Source: Brachycybe producta (lineage: Eukaryota > Arthropoda > Diplopoda > Playtdesmida > Andrognathidae). From it: a DNA stretch of 64,000 nucleotides. The notes beneath the pieces were generated by a model. That model had not been told where the DNA came from, ran no database searches, and was given only the letters and a program-made list of their open reading frames with translations. Below, in pieces: positions 1-10,150 of this stretch. The position numbers and the translations under genes are program-made. Numbering within the stretch: position 1 is the stretch's first letter; each line of letters opens with the position of its first letter. The stretch lies in contig JAUPFP010000064.1 in NCBI GenBank assembly GCA_036925085.1, forward strand, positions 1 to 64,000, read 5' to 3'.

Positions 1-120
1 TGCTGGTTCTAACTCTCCACTCGTTTCGATTTTGCACCAAGCCCCCAGTGACCCCACATGCCACCATATCCCGTTTTACTACCACATCCCAGGTTTGCTT
101 GGGTCTTCCTCTACCCCGTT

Positions 121-490
121 TTATTCCAGGTCTAAGTTCATTGCCTGTCTCAGCAGCCCATCTTCTCTACTCCTGAGGACATGCCCAAACCACCGCAGCC
201 TATTTTCCTGCATCTTTTCTACTATATTTGTTACCCCTACACTACCCCTAATAAAATCATTTCTGATCCTATCCCTTCTGGTCACCCCACTCATAAACCT
301 TAGCATTCTCATCTCAGCTACCTGCATTCTATCCTCATGCACCTTCTTGATTGCCCAACATTCTGACCCATACAACATAGCTGGTCTGACTACTGTTCTA
401 TAAAACTTTCCCTTCAATTTTATAGGTAACTTCCTGTCACATAAAACCCCACTAGCCTGCCTCCACCTATGCCACCCTGCTTTTATCCGG
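121..490 (-). pseudogene. C-terminal region of the LINE polyprotein
   Basis: From about 490 down to 121 the minus strand reads IKAGWHRWRQASG, then KLPIKLKGKFYRTVVRP, MLYGSECWAIKK, RMLRFMSGVTRRDRIRN and RLRWFGHVLR. This is the conserved tail found after the thumb in RTE elements. After another frame change near 115, the sequence GRPKQTWDVVVKRDM continues to the window edge, so the true end of the ORF lies outside. It is in a different frame from the RT block, showing a one- or two-base indel at about 485. Confidence 0.75.
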
Positions 491-1601
491 TTGTGATGTC
501 TAAGTCTAAGCTCCCATCATCTTGCAGCACAGATCCTAAATATTTGAAGTCATGCACCTGCTGCATTAAACTGTCCCCAAGTCTAATCCCCTCATTCAAC
601 TGTTCTTTCCCATCCCACTGAAATTTCATGTACTCCGTTTTTGCCCTACTTATTTTCAACCCCTTTGATTCCAAGGCATTCCTAGTCTCCTCTAACCTTA
701 TCTCGAGTTCCAATTTGGATTCCCCAACTAAGACTATGTCATCTGCAAACAGCATACACCAGGGGACCTCCTGCCTCACCCCTGCCAGTAACTCATCCAG
801 GACCAAAATAAATAGATATGGACTAAGTGCTGAGCCCTGGTGCACACCAATCCTAACACGAAAACTGTCAGAGAACCCCCAGGCAGTCTTAACGCTTGTC
901 TGTGCATTCCTATACATGTCCCTCACCATATCTATATAACTCTCAGCCACCCCCTTCTTCTGTAAGACCTCCCACAATAACGTCCGTGGTACTCTGTCAT
1001 AGGCTTTCTCTAGATCTATAAATACCATGTGTAACTCTTTCTTGGCAGCCCGAAACTTCTCAATAACTTGCCTTACGGCAAAAATAGGGTGCATTGTGGA
1101 TTTTCCTGGCATAAACCCAAACTGACTTCCCCCAATTGCAGTTTTACCCCGTAGTCGAGCTTCAATTACTCTCTCCCAAAGCTTCATCATATGACTCATC
1201 AATTTAATACCTCTATAGTTCCCACATTCCTGAACATCACCCTTCCCTTTGAAAATAGGCACTAACCAGCTGTCCCGCCATGCACCTGGCATTCTATCCC
1301 CCATAGCCAATCTATTGAATAACTTTGTGAGCCAGGAAATGGCAACATTCCCCAAGACCTTCCACACCTCTACTGGTATCCCATCTGGCCCTAAAGCCTT
1401 CCCTAGCTTCATTTTTCGCAATGCCTGAACAATTTCCTCAGCCCTAACCTGCTCCACTTCTTCTCTATGATTATTTCTTCCAGTGAAAGGCTCCTGCTCT
1501 ACCCCCTCATTCATAAGCTTACTAAAATATTCTCCCCACCTGTTCCGTACTGGCTCCCTACCCCACAATACTTTGCCCCCATTATCCTTAACACTCACCA
1601 C
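483..1601 (-). pseudogene. Reverse transcriptase core of the LINE
   Basis: A 372-codon open stretch holds the RT fingers and palm. GPDGIP is at residues 71-76, NYRGI at 128-132, FGFMPGKST at 161-169, and FIDLEKAYDRV at 194-204 with the first catalytic Asp. GVHQGSALSP is at 252-261, and the catalytic FADD at 285-288 (genomic 738-749). HDFKYLGS marks the thumb boundary. All three catalytic aspartates remain. It stops early after LDLDITTG because of a frameshift near 485; the continuation IKAGWHRWRQASGVLC is read in the adjacent frame. The enzyme motifs look recently functional, but the frame is broken. Confidence 0.85.
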
Positions 1602-2074
1602 CTTCTCAATATCTCTGCCTTTATTCTCCGAGCCCTAGCTATTCTATATACTGCCATTTCTCCTGCTCTGGTACCTAACTTGGCATACATGTCCGCATAT
1701 TTCTTATGCTTTGCTAAGGCTACCTGCTGTTTGGCCTCTATCTTGGCACGCTTGTATTCTATCTGGGCCTCCCTGCTTCCATCGTGCCACCAAGTCTTGA
1801 AAGCATCTTTCTTCCTTTTAACTGCCCTCTGTACCTCCTCATCCCACCACCAAGTTTCTCTGTCTAATCGAGACCCCCCTACTCGTACTGTCCCTAGTAC
1901 CTCGTTTCCACAATCACGGATCTGTTGTGCTACCCTTGTCCACAGCTCTCCTGCAGTGCCATCTAAATCCCATGCTATCTTACCTGCCATTTTCTTAAAA
2001 CTCTTCCGCCTTGTCTGGTAATGCCCACCACCTAATTGCTGTCTCTCCTCTATGTCTGACCACCTGTTTTCCAC
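1595..2074 (-). pseudogene. Endonuclease-RT linker region of the LINE
   Basis: An open stretch of about 159 codons with the Trp-rich WWWDEEVQ motif and a highly basic, probably helical segment (VKRKKDAFKTWW, YKRAKIEAKQQVALAKHKKY). This matches the segment between endonuclease and reverse transcriptase in RTE-type elements, where W-W-D-E-V and a Lys-rich helix are typical. It ends out of frame with the reverse transcriptase: the expected continuation RDIEKVVSVKDNGG lies in the neighbouring frame across about 1570-1625. This is a fragment of one ancestral ORF, not a separate gene. Confidence 0.75.
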
Positions 2075-2079
2075 CCCTA

Positions 2080-2460
2080 GGTTTTAGGTCTAACACTGCT
2101 AGCCTATGTTGTCCGCTAAGTTTTCACTCGGTATCACTTTACAATCCTTGCACTCGTTTCTATCCTCACTCCGAATCATGAAGAGATCAATCTGGGATTC
2201 TCCTGCCCTGCTCTTAAAAGTAATCAAATGTTCCTCTCGCTTCTGGAATAGTGTGTTTGCTAAAATTAACTTATGTGCCACTGCTGCCTCTAGGATACTC
2301 TCCCCTGCTTTATTTCGCTCTCATAGCCCCACCCACCATGTACCTCTTCATACCCTTCCCTACCTCTACCTACATGTCCGTTAAAGTCCCCACCAATTAT
2401 GACCCGTTCCTTCCTACTCAGGCCCAACATTAGGTCATCAAACTGTTCCCAGTCAAACAG
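2080..2460 (-). pseudogene. Endonuclease (EEP/AP-type) C-terminal half of the LINE
   Basis: Reverse-strand translation gives FDWEQFDDLMLGLSRKERV and then IGGDFNGHVGRG (codons around 2370-2395), the metal-binding Asn/Asp motif of exonuclease-endonuclease-phosphatase folds. ANTLFQKREEHLITF and QIDLFMIR follow, matching the usual NTxF...IDxxL series, and then QHRLAVLDLK at about 2085-2105 (the catalytic His block). The N-terminal half of the nuclease is missing. The last block is in another frame from the preceding 60-codon stretch (2099-2281), so at least one indel has occurred. It would nick target DNA in an intact element; here it is dead. Confidence 0.8.
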
Positions 2461-2500
2461 TCAAAAAAGCAAATACAAAATATTATTTTGACAAATAAAA

Positions 2501-2775
2501 TAAGGGAAGAATCTCACACACACTGAATCTTCTCGAATCCTTCATATAAGAATCCTCTTATTATTCATTAAAAAGATACAAGGGGATATTGGTGATCCGG
2601 ATACCACTGAAATTGCAACAATCGCCGTTTTTTGTTAATGAACGCTTCTATTGGACATCAATAGAGTTAAACCTAATTTTACTAAAGTTTTTAACAGTTT
2701 TTTTAATGTTAGGATTCGAAAATAGCGTGAATTTAGAATATTTTCAAGATTCGAGGATTCGAATTTCCATTCCTA
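2501..2775 (-). mobile_element. Degraded hAT-like MITE, relative of the copy at 30526-30869
   Basis: About 270 bp aligns by eye, in reverse orientation, to the clean element at 30526-30869. Shared blocks include CCTTCATATAAGAATCCT, GATATTGGTGATCCGGATAC and AAATTGCAACAATCGCCG. The right end (TTCGAATTTCCATTCCTA) matches the inverted terminus of the other copy with changes; the left end (TAAGGGAAGAATC) is decayed. About 65 bp of the centre (GC-rich TGTGGCGACC part) is missing. No target duplication is clear here. It lies about 40 bp beyond the LINE truncation point. Confidence 0.7.
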
Positions 2776-5700
2776 ATTTTTTTTTCTATAATGAATCTCA
2801 CGAATTCAGAAATATAACATTGAAATTAATGATTATAGCAAAACGGGTGGAACAGTTTTTTTTAAATTTACTAGAACAATGTTGCTTATGTAATTTATAT
2901 ACTTAGCAGTATTGACTGAAAATTTGTTTGTCTCCAGTATGTATTCCCCCCCCATCCATTTCAAGTACAATTATTTAACTGATCTTTACTGTTGAGCCCA
3001 GGGTAATAATGTGCAATGTGTTTGTCATCTTTTTGACGTTTTCAAATTGGGACGGTATCAATGAATAGGTTCCATCTGTCTGGATTTAGGAGGTATGCGG
3101 TGTTTGTATGTCTGTGGACAAGAATGTCTCGCATAATAGGTAAACTGATAGATGGCATCCGTGTTTCAGTTTACTTTAGAACTGTTTTGAAAATAACACA
3201 AAAAAATCCCCCCCCCCCGTTTCAGAGACAGAGCAAAACGTTGTTCTGCGTCATTGAGTCCTTCCTATTATCGTCTTCGAGAAAACAGAGAGAGAGAGAC
3301 ATTCTTTTAACTTTTTTTGTTGTTTGTTTTGGTGAAAACTGGTGATGACATTCAGCTGTTTTGGATATTTTATAAACATTGTTGGTTGGTCCAAACCAGA
3401 CACTATTTTAGGCGTGTTGTCTCATGTGTCTGGCGTTAGTGTTGTTGTTGATGATACTGATAGTAAATGTAGTATACTGTTGCCCATGCATGGAGGAGGG
3501 CCAAACTAAATACCATTTTCGAGTATTTACACCATACGTTTGGAAAGACAAAAGCGTATATCAATTTATTATTTATTGAAGTTAATGTCGTTGGTGTTCT
3601 ACTGAAGCTTAAACTTCTTTTTTTTAAGCAAACTTTGGCAATTTGATGTGTTTCAGCCGGGGGACATCTATTTACAGGGTGGAAAGCAACTCTCTTCTCA
3701 CTAGAAATATCTTTAAATACTGGTGTAAAAACTTGCAAGATATATTAATGGTGCATTTCCACGATCAACGGCAAAAACAGTTTTGATTTTGCGTTTAGAA
3801 TAAAATAAAATGGCTGTCAATTCGAGCATTTATAATAAATTAATGTTGAACAGAAACATACACACTGTATGTATTAAGTCGATAACAAATTAAAATCCGG
3901 ATATCTGTTTTTTCTAATAAATTAAAATTACATAAAATTGGATTTTTCTTTTAAAAAAAAACGTATTGTGATTTAAATGAATTTTGGATTCGTTTGTTGT
4001 TATTTGTAACTAAACGTATTGAATGCGCGGTTTTCTATAGTTTCGTATGCTTCGTTTCAGTTGAATTCTTGTTGAAACTCATTTCATTGAATTTATTTTG
4101 TGTGTGTGCTTTGGTTCTTATTTCCCTATTTATTATCTAAATGCCCCGCTTATGCATTGAAGTGAATTTTGATAATGGCGGCGCGTTAAGAGAACTTTTC
4201 TTTCATTCAAGTGAACCGTGTTTTATTTTTGTGTCTTTCTATACTACTGGTGTTGCCATATTATGATAATCACTGCAGCGCTATGAATGATTTGTTTTAT
4301 GGAGGAAGAGGGAATACACGGTTAAATGACAGATGTGCAAATAAATAGTCCATAATGATATTTAATGTCTATAATGATGGCTCCGATAGGGCTGGCATAT
4401 ATATATAGCTAGAAGGAGAAAGGGGAGAACTGGGTCTAATCCACACAGTTCCAAGTGACACATTTTCAATGTAAAGGAGGCGCCATATTGGAACGTGAGG
4501 TTCGACTGAAAACGGCTAGGATTTATTTATTATCCTGATGTTGATCATCATCTCTTGTTAGAATATTATTCACCAAATTGGAGAACACATTTGAAGTTAA
4601 TTTAATAAATGAAATAGAAATGTATAGCATATGTGGTTGCAATACTTGTTTGAAGGTAAATTGCATCTATTCTGACAGTGTAATCCTCACATTAGGGAAG
4701 AATCACACGTGCTGAGGAAGAAAGAAAAAAAAAAAATCCCACTGAACTTCACTTTGACATTGTAAGGCATTTACAAGATTCACCGGATTTACCTTTTACT
4801 GTAAGTGCAAAGGAACGCAGAATTTGTTTTAATTTCTAGTTCTATTTTCTGGTGGTTTATTAAATATTAGCGTTTGTGGATCTCTTTTTGAGATGAACTT
4901 CATTTAGAATAACTGGAAAGTGGAAGGGCTGAGCAAAATGGTTATCCTTTACAAACAGCCGAGAACATTGCATTGTCAGGAAGTAGAAATGACAATCCAA
5001 AACCAATTGGTGGTTTTTTGGAGGGGGGGGGGGGGGGGGGGGGGAAGGAAGGAAGGAGGTATAAACGCATCGTGAAAGTGTAGAATTCTGCATTTCATGA
5101 TAACTGAAGTAATGATTTATATAGTTAATATAATTTCCATCATTTACTACTATTATTATGGAGGTTAAATGTATAGTTTGGAATTGTAATGTAATGTGTG
5201 GGTGGAGAGGGGATAATTGATTTTGAAGGATGTTCGATTGAAACTGCTCATTATTAAGCTTAAAGTATATCATGGAAGGAGAAGAAAAAGATTCAATATA
5301 TTTAGTACATACATACATAGGGCCTATTATATTTAGGATAATGATGATGATGATCATCATCATCATTGTGATGGTATTTTTGGCCTGATACGAATCGTTC
5401 ACCCAGAAACGACTAAATATTGACATAGCTTTTTTTCTTTCTCTTCTCATCTACCTGTAAATGCTAGCTTTGTTGTGTTTGCAGCACTTTATGCAGAGAA
5501 TAGCTTAGGACTAAACTCACGTATTATAAAATATTTATGCTGTTGATGATATTTGTATTGACCAACCACTATGGTATACTATAACTTCCCCAAGGCTATG
5601 GCTTTACACGGGACTACTTTCTGGTGTCACCAAGTGCCTGACGTTGCTTTGCTTCACACGGACCACCATTGAAACAAAGGAAACAATGATCTGGTGTCAG

Positions 5701-5947
5701 TAGGAATACGAGTCACTGCCATGGCAAAAAGGCGATGGTCGTCACGTATAGCTCGACTTCATACTGGTGTGAACATCTTTTATGTGGATTTCTGGTGGGG
5801 AGGGTATAAAGTGTAACCACACAATGGCATTTCTAATATTTGGGGTTTTTTTTGTGGAGGATTACACAAGTTAGGCCTATAGTTTTTGTTTAATCGAACA
5901 ACGTTTTTGCAACCACTAGAAAGACACCCTTGAAGGGTTCTTTCAAC
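2776..5947. other. AT-rich non-coding stretch with simple repeats, no gene seen
   Basis: No open frame here has protein-like composition or a recognisable motif. Visible content is low complexity: a C run at about 3209-3218, a 22-G run at 5023-5044 followed by GGAA repeats, and a GAT/ATC palindromic tract near 5340-5366. A more GC-balanced patch at 5580-5780 with repeated CTGGTGTCA may be an old repeat, but its ends cannot be defined. Confidence 0.5.
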
Positions 5948-6250
5948 GGCCAAAAGTCGAAAAATATTTAAATGCTTTAGTCTAAAAGCTCTAAAAATGC
6001 CTCAGGAATGCTCAACTGGCTCCAGACGTCCAAAAAAGCGTGGAAAAGCACAAAGATTCAACAATTTTTTAAAAATTCGTAAAAATGGGTCAATAGAGAA
6101 AACTATTATATAGTCTTTGGCCTTTCTTAATAAAAATGGCCAAAAGTCGAAAACTATTTAAAGTCGCTAAAAGCTCTAAAAATGCCTAAGGAATGCTCAA
6201 CTGGCCCCGAAGTCCCAAAAGGCTTGGAAAAGCTCAAGGATTCAAGAAGT
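5948..6250 (+). repeat. Divergent two-unit tandem duplication, period about 190 bp
   Basis: The blocks GGCCAAAAGTCGAAAA, AAAGCTCTAAAAATGCCT and GGAATGCTCAACTGGC appear at 5948-6020 and again at 6138-6212, followed in both by GTCC/AAAAGCxTGGAAAAGC. The copies differ by scattered substitutions and small indels. The second copy is cut short near 6245. No coding potential was recognised. Confidence 0.75.
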
Positions 6251-7970
6251 CTCCCAGAAGTCCGCTTTTTTCTTTATAACAGGGTATGGGGGGAGGGGCG
6301 GCGAGGCGATTTTCCAAGCTGCCATTGTTTATTTTGGAAGATACTGTAAATAAAATTCCATTTTGTTTATGGACGAATCCAAATTTAACACAATGACCAT
6401 TATTTAAAGCACACAAAGACAAGTTTAAATAATGTATTTGGATTTTTGTTTGTTTTTGTCCCCAGATCCTCTTAATTCTTCTCGAGTTAATTAGAAAACA
6501 AGAGAAATCTTTCTCTTGTCTTTCTATGGTCTCCTCGGTGGATTTGTCCAATTAGAAAAGAACTTTTCATCTGATGAATGCATTTCGGTTGAAATTTACT
6601 TTCTTAGAAAAGCTGAATGAGCAATTATAGATTTTTGTATTATTAAGACTTTTAAATGCAGAGAGAATCTTTAAATTTATTCTAATGAGTCTTTGTTTTT
6701 GTCTTATTTTTTTTTTTTCTCTGTAGGTGAGTTTGTTTGCTTATTTTTCATTTTTGACGATCGTCACTTATTATTTTGACGATGTCTTTTGCTGCAAAAC
6801 GTTCAAATTGGTTATATGGGGTCCATCTTGTAAGTTGAATTTTTTTACGTATTTCTATTTCTTATTGTTTCTTTTTTTTTCTTATTTTTTATTTCTTATT
6901 TTTCAATTTCTTTCTGTTGAATTGAAATTTAACAACTTTTTGAATATTAATATTTTTGAATGTCAGCTGTTGATATCTGTGTCTTACCAAGTTACCACTG
7001 GTAAGTTACCAATGAATACCTGGCGTAATGCCTATATATGGAACTGTGATCACAACGTTTTTTTTATTTATTTTAAATCTTATTATTTAAAATTTATTAA
7101 TAATTGGTTATAATTTATAAAATATTACAAAAAAAAAAGTTTCTGAAATTGAGAAAACCTGAAATTCAAATTTGTTCACATAAAAATGGTTTTCAAATCA
7201 TATTTAATGTATTAATTTGAACATTTTATTAAGTTGATCAACTTAACTGACAATCAGTTGTATTGATTAATGACATGATTATTAATTTATTGCTTAAATT
7301 AATCAAATATATGTAGATGTACTATTTGTGCCTAATTATTTTACTCGTCTACTTAAACCTCATTGCCGTTATAAAAGTTAATTGCAGTTAAAATAACCAC
7401 ATGGTCATACAGTACATCATCATGGTTAATCACATTAGTAAATCTGTTAAAATAATATTTCTTTTCTGACATAAATTTGGCCTACAAACAACATGGCGGT
7501 TAGTGATAGAGCACTGAAATATTTGACTAGCATTGTTAACCCAGCAGGAAGTATCACAATCATTTAACCAAAGTTAAATGTTTTAAAAATGGTAACACAC
7601 CAAAAGTTTGACTGCAGTTAACTTTACCTTTGTTATAAAACTGCCAATGTTTTTTAATAGAAACTATTTATTATTAATTAACAATTAATTAATTATTCCA
7701 CGAAAATTGTTTATATTTTATAAACTTAGAAACTTTTTTTTTTATAAAAAGTTTCACAAAGAATTTAAACATCTTCTACTTCTATACATTCTGAATGGAG
7801 ATGAGAACAGAAGGAAAACTCTTGTTCAGCACTTTTGATGTGTTGTTCTTGAGAAAAGAAATTAAACAGGAAGTCTCTTTGTGTTTCCACTTCTATGGGG
7901 CCGCCATTTTTTTTAAAAAAAGGATTCGACCGCCATTTTGAAAAGATTTGAAAATAAATTTTTATCATAG
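6251..7970. other. AT-rich stretch without recognised genes
   Basis: Mostly T-rich and A/T-rich sequence. Short GGCCGCCATTTT and GACCGCCATTTTG motifs lie near 7899 and 7928 (YY1-like, GCCAT core). The open frames are short and compositionally random (poly-Phe/Leu from T-runs). Nothing supports an exon. Confidence 0.45.
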
Positions 7971-8033
7971 AAGTCTATAAATTTGTGCATATGCGCAGAA
8001 GAAAATCTATAAATTTGCGCATATGCGCAGTGT
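7970..8033 (+). repeat. Short tandem duplication carrying GCATATGCGCAG
   Basis: The block TCTATAAATTTG followed by YGCATATGCGCAG occurs twice in direct tandem (first copy starting about 7974, second about 8006, period about 32 bp). TGTGTCTATA follows. Each unit holds a palindromic TGCGCATATGCGCA-like core resembling an NRF1 half-site arrangement. It is too short to classify. Confidence 0.7.
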
Positions 8034-8244
8034 GTCTATACTTCTACTATTTAAATAAAAAAAAGTGTTTTGATTTATTGTAAAATATTTTTCAACCCTG
8101 GAGAGGAATTTTCATGTTAGTGTTTTCTTCTTGTATCTCAGAGGAGGTAGTAACATTGTTGCAGCTCAAAATACCTTGTCCACCTATTATTTCCCAATAC
8201 TCTACTCCACTGTTTCAAATCGGATGGAGGAGGAGGAGGATTCA

Positions 8245-8438
8245 CAGACAGTTCTGCCCAGCACTAAGATTTCGTTTGCCACATTTTTTTTATGAGCGTC
8301 ATCAATTTCTAATTGGTTTGTTACTTGGTCTGATATCACATGTCCCGCCCTTTTCAATTTGTAATTGGTTGATATTTGGTCTGACGCTCATAAAAGGGCG
8401 GTGCAAACGAAATCTTAGTGCTGGGCAGAACTGCCCGT
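8245..8438. mobile_element. Foldback MITE with long palindromic arms (family A, copy 1)
   Basis: The arms 8249-8279 and 8403-8433 are perfect 31-bp inverted repeats starting CAGTTCTGCCCAGCACTAAG. The complementarity continues less perfectly through ATGAGCGTCA / TGACGCTCATAAAAGGGCGG. The centre holds TTTCTAATTGGTTTGTTACTT and its inverted echo TTTGTAATTGGTTGATATTT. The element is bounded by GGAGGATTCA (8235-8244) and GGAGGACTCA (8439-8448), a plausible imperfect target duplication, although the left flank is GGA-rich. The same family recurs at 33711-33904. It has no coding capacity and presumably depended on a transposase elsewhere. Confidence 0.8.
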
Positions 8439-8652
8439 GGAGGACTCACAAGCCAGGAATATAAATGGAGAGGGAGACATACTGTATATGTAGGTAGATA
8501 TTATATATTACCTTTGAAGATGATGGGGGCACTTCCTTATATATGCTCTATAATATGGGGCGCTGTAGTGTATGCCCGAGGATGCACTTTTTATTTTGAC
8601 AGGAACCATCATTCCTTCTTTTTCTCTCTCCCCCTCATCTCTCAAAGTTCTT

Positions 8653-8657
<5 letters not shown>

Positions 8658-8683
<26 letters not shown>

Positions 8684-8684
8684 C
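8658..8684. repeat. (AG)n microsatellite
   Basis: Uninterrupted AG dinucleotides over about 26 bp. The reading frames across it (RERERE) are artefacts. Confidence 0.9.
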
Positions 8685-9564
8685 AAGTTATGTGAAGGTA
8701 CTTTTGGGTTCCTCTTTTTCTTTTCTTTGTATGACACAAATTGATTCTTATTGGCCGTTAGACACACGTCTTTGGCTGCGGGCACACGTTGCATATATAT
8801 ACATATAATACTACTACAGTCGTAGGACTACATTTGTGGCCAACTTCATTTCATCTTCTGTAGAACTTAGTTGTTGAACTTTCTTTTTATTCTTCAAAAA
8901 GAGACTCATCTTTGCAAGATAAAAAAAGACAATATATCCGTTTTACGTTTTTTTCCTTCTTCTTTCTCTTATTGTTTTTCTGACCTGATATGCATCTTCA
9001 TTTGAAAACCTTTCCAACAAATGGATAACGGTTTTTGATCAAATATATACTTATACATGGTAGGTAGGTAGATAGGTAGAACTAGGTAGCCTATACATTA
9101 GGCAGTAGTGTGCTAGAACAGTCAGTGGATAAAACTCAATCTAAAATGGAGATAGATACTCATGATTGAGAGAAAGAAGACGCGTTTTGGAAAGAAAATG
9201 AAATGGATTTGGGGAGGGGGTGGGGGGTGCCACAACGAGCTGCTGGAACTGAATTAATAAGACTGGAGTTACTAACCATCAGGCACCACCTACTCTTGTT
9301 TCGTATAGTTGGCTTTCTTCTTTATTTTGTTCTGTCTTTCAAGAGTAAAATTTAGAGAAAACTAGAAAATAGTTTTTGAAACTAGAAGAGTAACTGAATC
9401 ACATAACCAACATGGACATCTTTTAATTTTCGGGTTGTGTGGCTCATTTCAGGAGCAAGATTGTGAGAAAGAAAAAAACCAAAAAAATGAAACATAAAAC
9501 TTGGGGTTTTTTGATACTAGCTTTTATAAAAACGGCCTAAAAAGTAAGACAAAACAAGATCTCA

Positions 9565-9712
9565 TTCCCTCTTGTCTTGCTGGTGTAGTGGTATAGTGTT
9601 GATCATGGGTTCGATCCCCGTGCAGCGTGAATTAATTCGCAAATATATAATGTACGTGGACAAACAAACAAATTATGAAGTTAAATAAAAGCGAGTAATA
9701 ATCAAAATATAA
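9565..9712 (+). mobile_element. tRNA-derived SINE, unit 1
   Basis: A tRNA-like head carries an A-box-like TGGTGTAGTGG (9581-9591) and a perfect B box GGTTCGATCC (9608-9617), the internal RNA polymerase III promoter pair. A tail with ACAAACAAACAAATTATGAAG and AAAGCGAGTAATAATC follows. The A-B spacing is too short for a functional tRNA and no cloverleaf can be drawn, so this is a SINE rather than a tRNA gene. A second, related unit follows directly. Confidence 0.65.
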
Positions 9713-9863
9713 TCTGCTCTTGTCTTGTTGGTGTTAGTGGTCAGTGTCTCAGTCAGGCCACAGTAGTGCTTGTTGATCGTGGGTTTCAATCCCTTGCAGT
9801 GTGAATTTCTTTCAAATATTTCAGAAGGTGTCGGTGAACAAACAAACAAATTATGAAGTTCAA

Positions 9864-9908
<45 letters not shown>

Positions 9909-9918
9909 TAAAAGCGAG
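9713..9918 (+). mobile_element. tRNA-derived SINE, unit 2, with (AAT)n tail
   Basis: It repeats the head (CTCTTGTCTTGTTGGTGTTAG), a degenerate B box GGGTTTCAATCCC (9781-9793) and the tail ACAAACAAACAAATTATGAAG, then AAAGCGAGTAA. Compared with unit 1 it carries about 35 extra bases between the boxes. An ATAA/(AAT)n run (9860-9908) sits before the final AAAGCGAGTAAAG. The head-to-tail arrangement suggests a dimeric SINE or insertion of one copy into the tail of another. Confidence 0.6.
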
Positions 9919-10150
9919 TAAAGGGAGGTGTTTCAGAATCTAGAAGAGGATTTCAATCTCTTCAGCATATTTTCATGTCAGTAGTATCTTTTTAAATGAG
10001 TTTTTTTTTGTGTGCCATTTTGAAAAGAAACCAACTTTAAGCTGTCAATATTTTAAAATGTTTGTCTATTAATATTATTATGACTTATCTAGTTTCTAAC
10101 ACGCTTTCAAATTTTTCTTAGTGTTGCTCCTGTTTATAAAAAAACATCTT

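Larger units (their letters stand above)
1..2460 (-). mobile_element. RTE-like non-LTR retrotransposon (LINE), 5'-truncated and frameshifted
   Basis: Read on the minus strand, this block encodes in order the end of an AP-type endonuclease, a basic linker, a reverse transcriptase with FADD, and the RTE-type C-terminal region (CWAIKK, RLRWFGHVLR, GRPKQTWD). Coding similarity stops abruptly near 2460, as expected for a copy truncated at its 5' end by incomplete target-primed reverse transcription. The 3' end lies beyond position 1. The reading frame changes at about 110-125, 485, 1600-1625 and 2075-2100, so the copy cannot make a full protein. Assignment to the RTE clade rests on the endonuclease-RT order and the C-terminal motif series; a related LINE clade is possible. 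Confidence 0.85.
9329..10150. mobile_element. TAGAAACTAG-family MITE interrupted by a SINE pair
   Basis: The left end reads TCTGTCTTTCAAGAGTAAAA, then GAAACTAGAAGAGTAACT and GAATCACATAA at 9379-9405. An inverted match (CTAGTTTCTAACACGCTTTC, then GTGTTGCTCCTG) lies at 10089-10133. Other members of this family are only 250-300 bp. The extra length here is explained by the two SINE units at about 9565-9907. The internal block AAGAAACCAACTTTAAGCTG also matches other copies. Confidence 0.6.

Noticed and set aside
1467-2021. 184-codon plus-strand frame opposite the LINE
   Set aside because: Mirror frame of the reverse-transcriptase and linker coding strand.
6720-6740. Possible intron/exon junction (TTTTTCTCTGTAG)
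   Set aside because: A polypyrimidine-AG alone is common in this T-rich DNA; the following frame is poly-Phe/Tyr low complexity.
9571-9640. tRNA gene
   Set aside because: B box is perfect but A-B spacing is too short and no acceptor or anticodon stems form; it is better explained as a SINE head.
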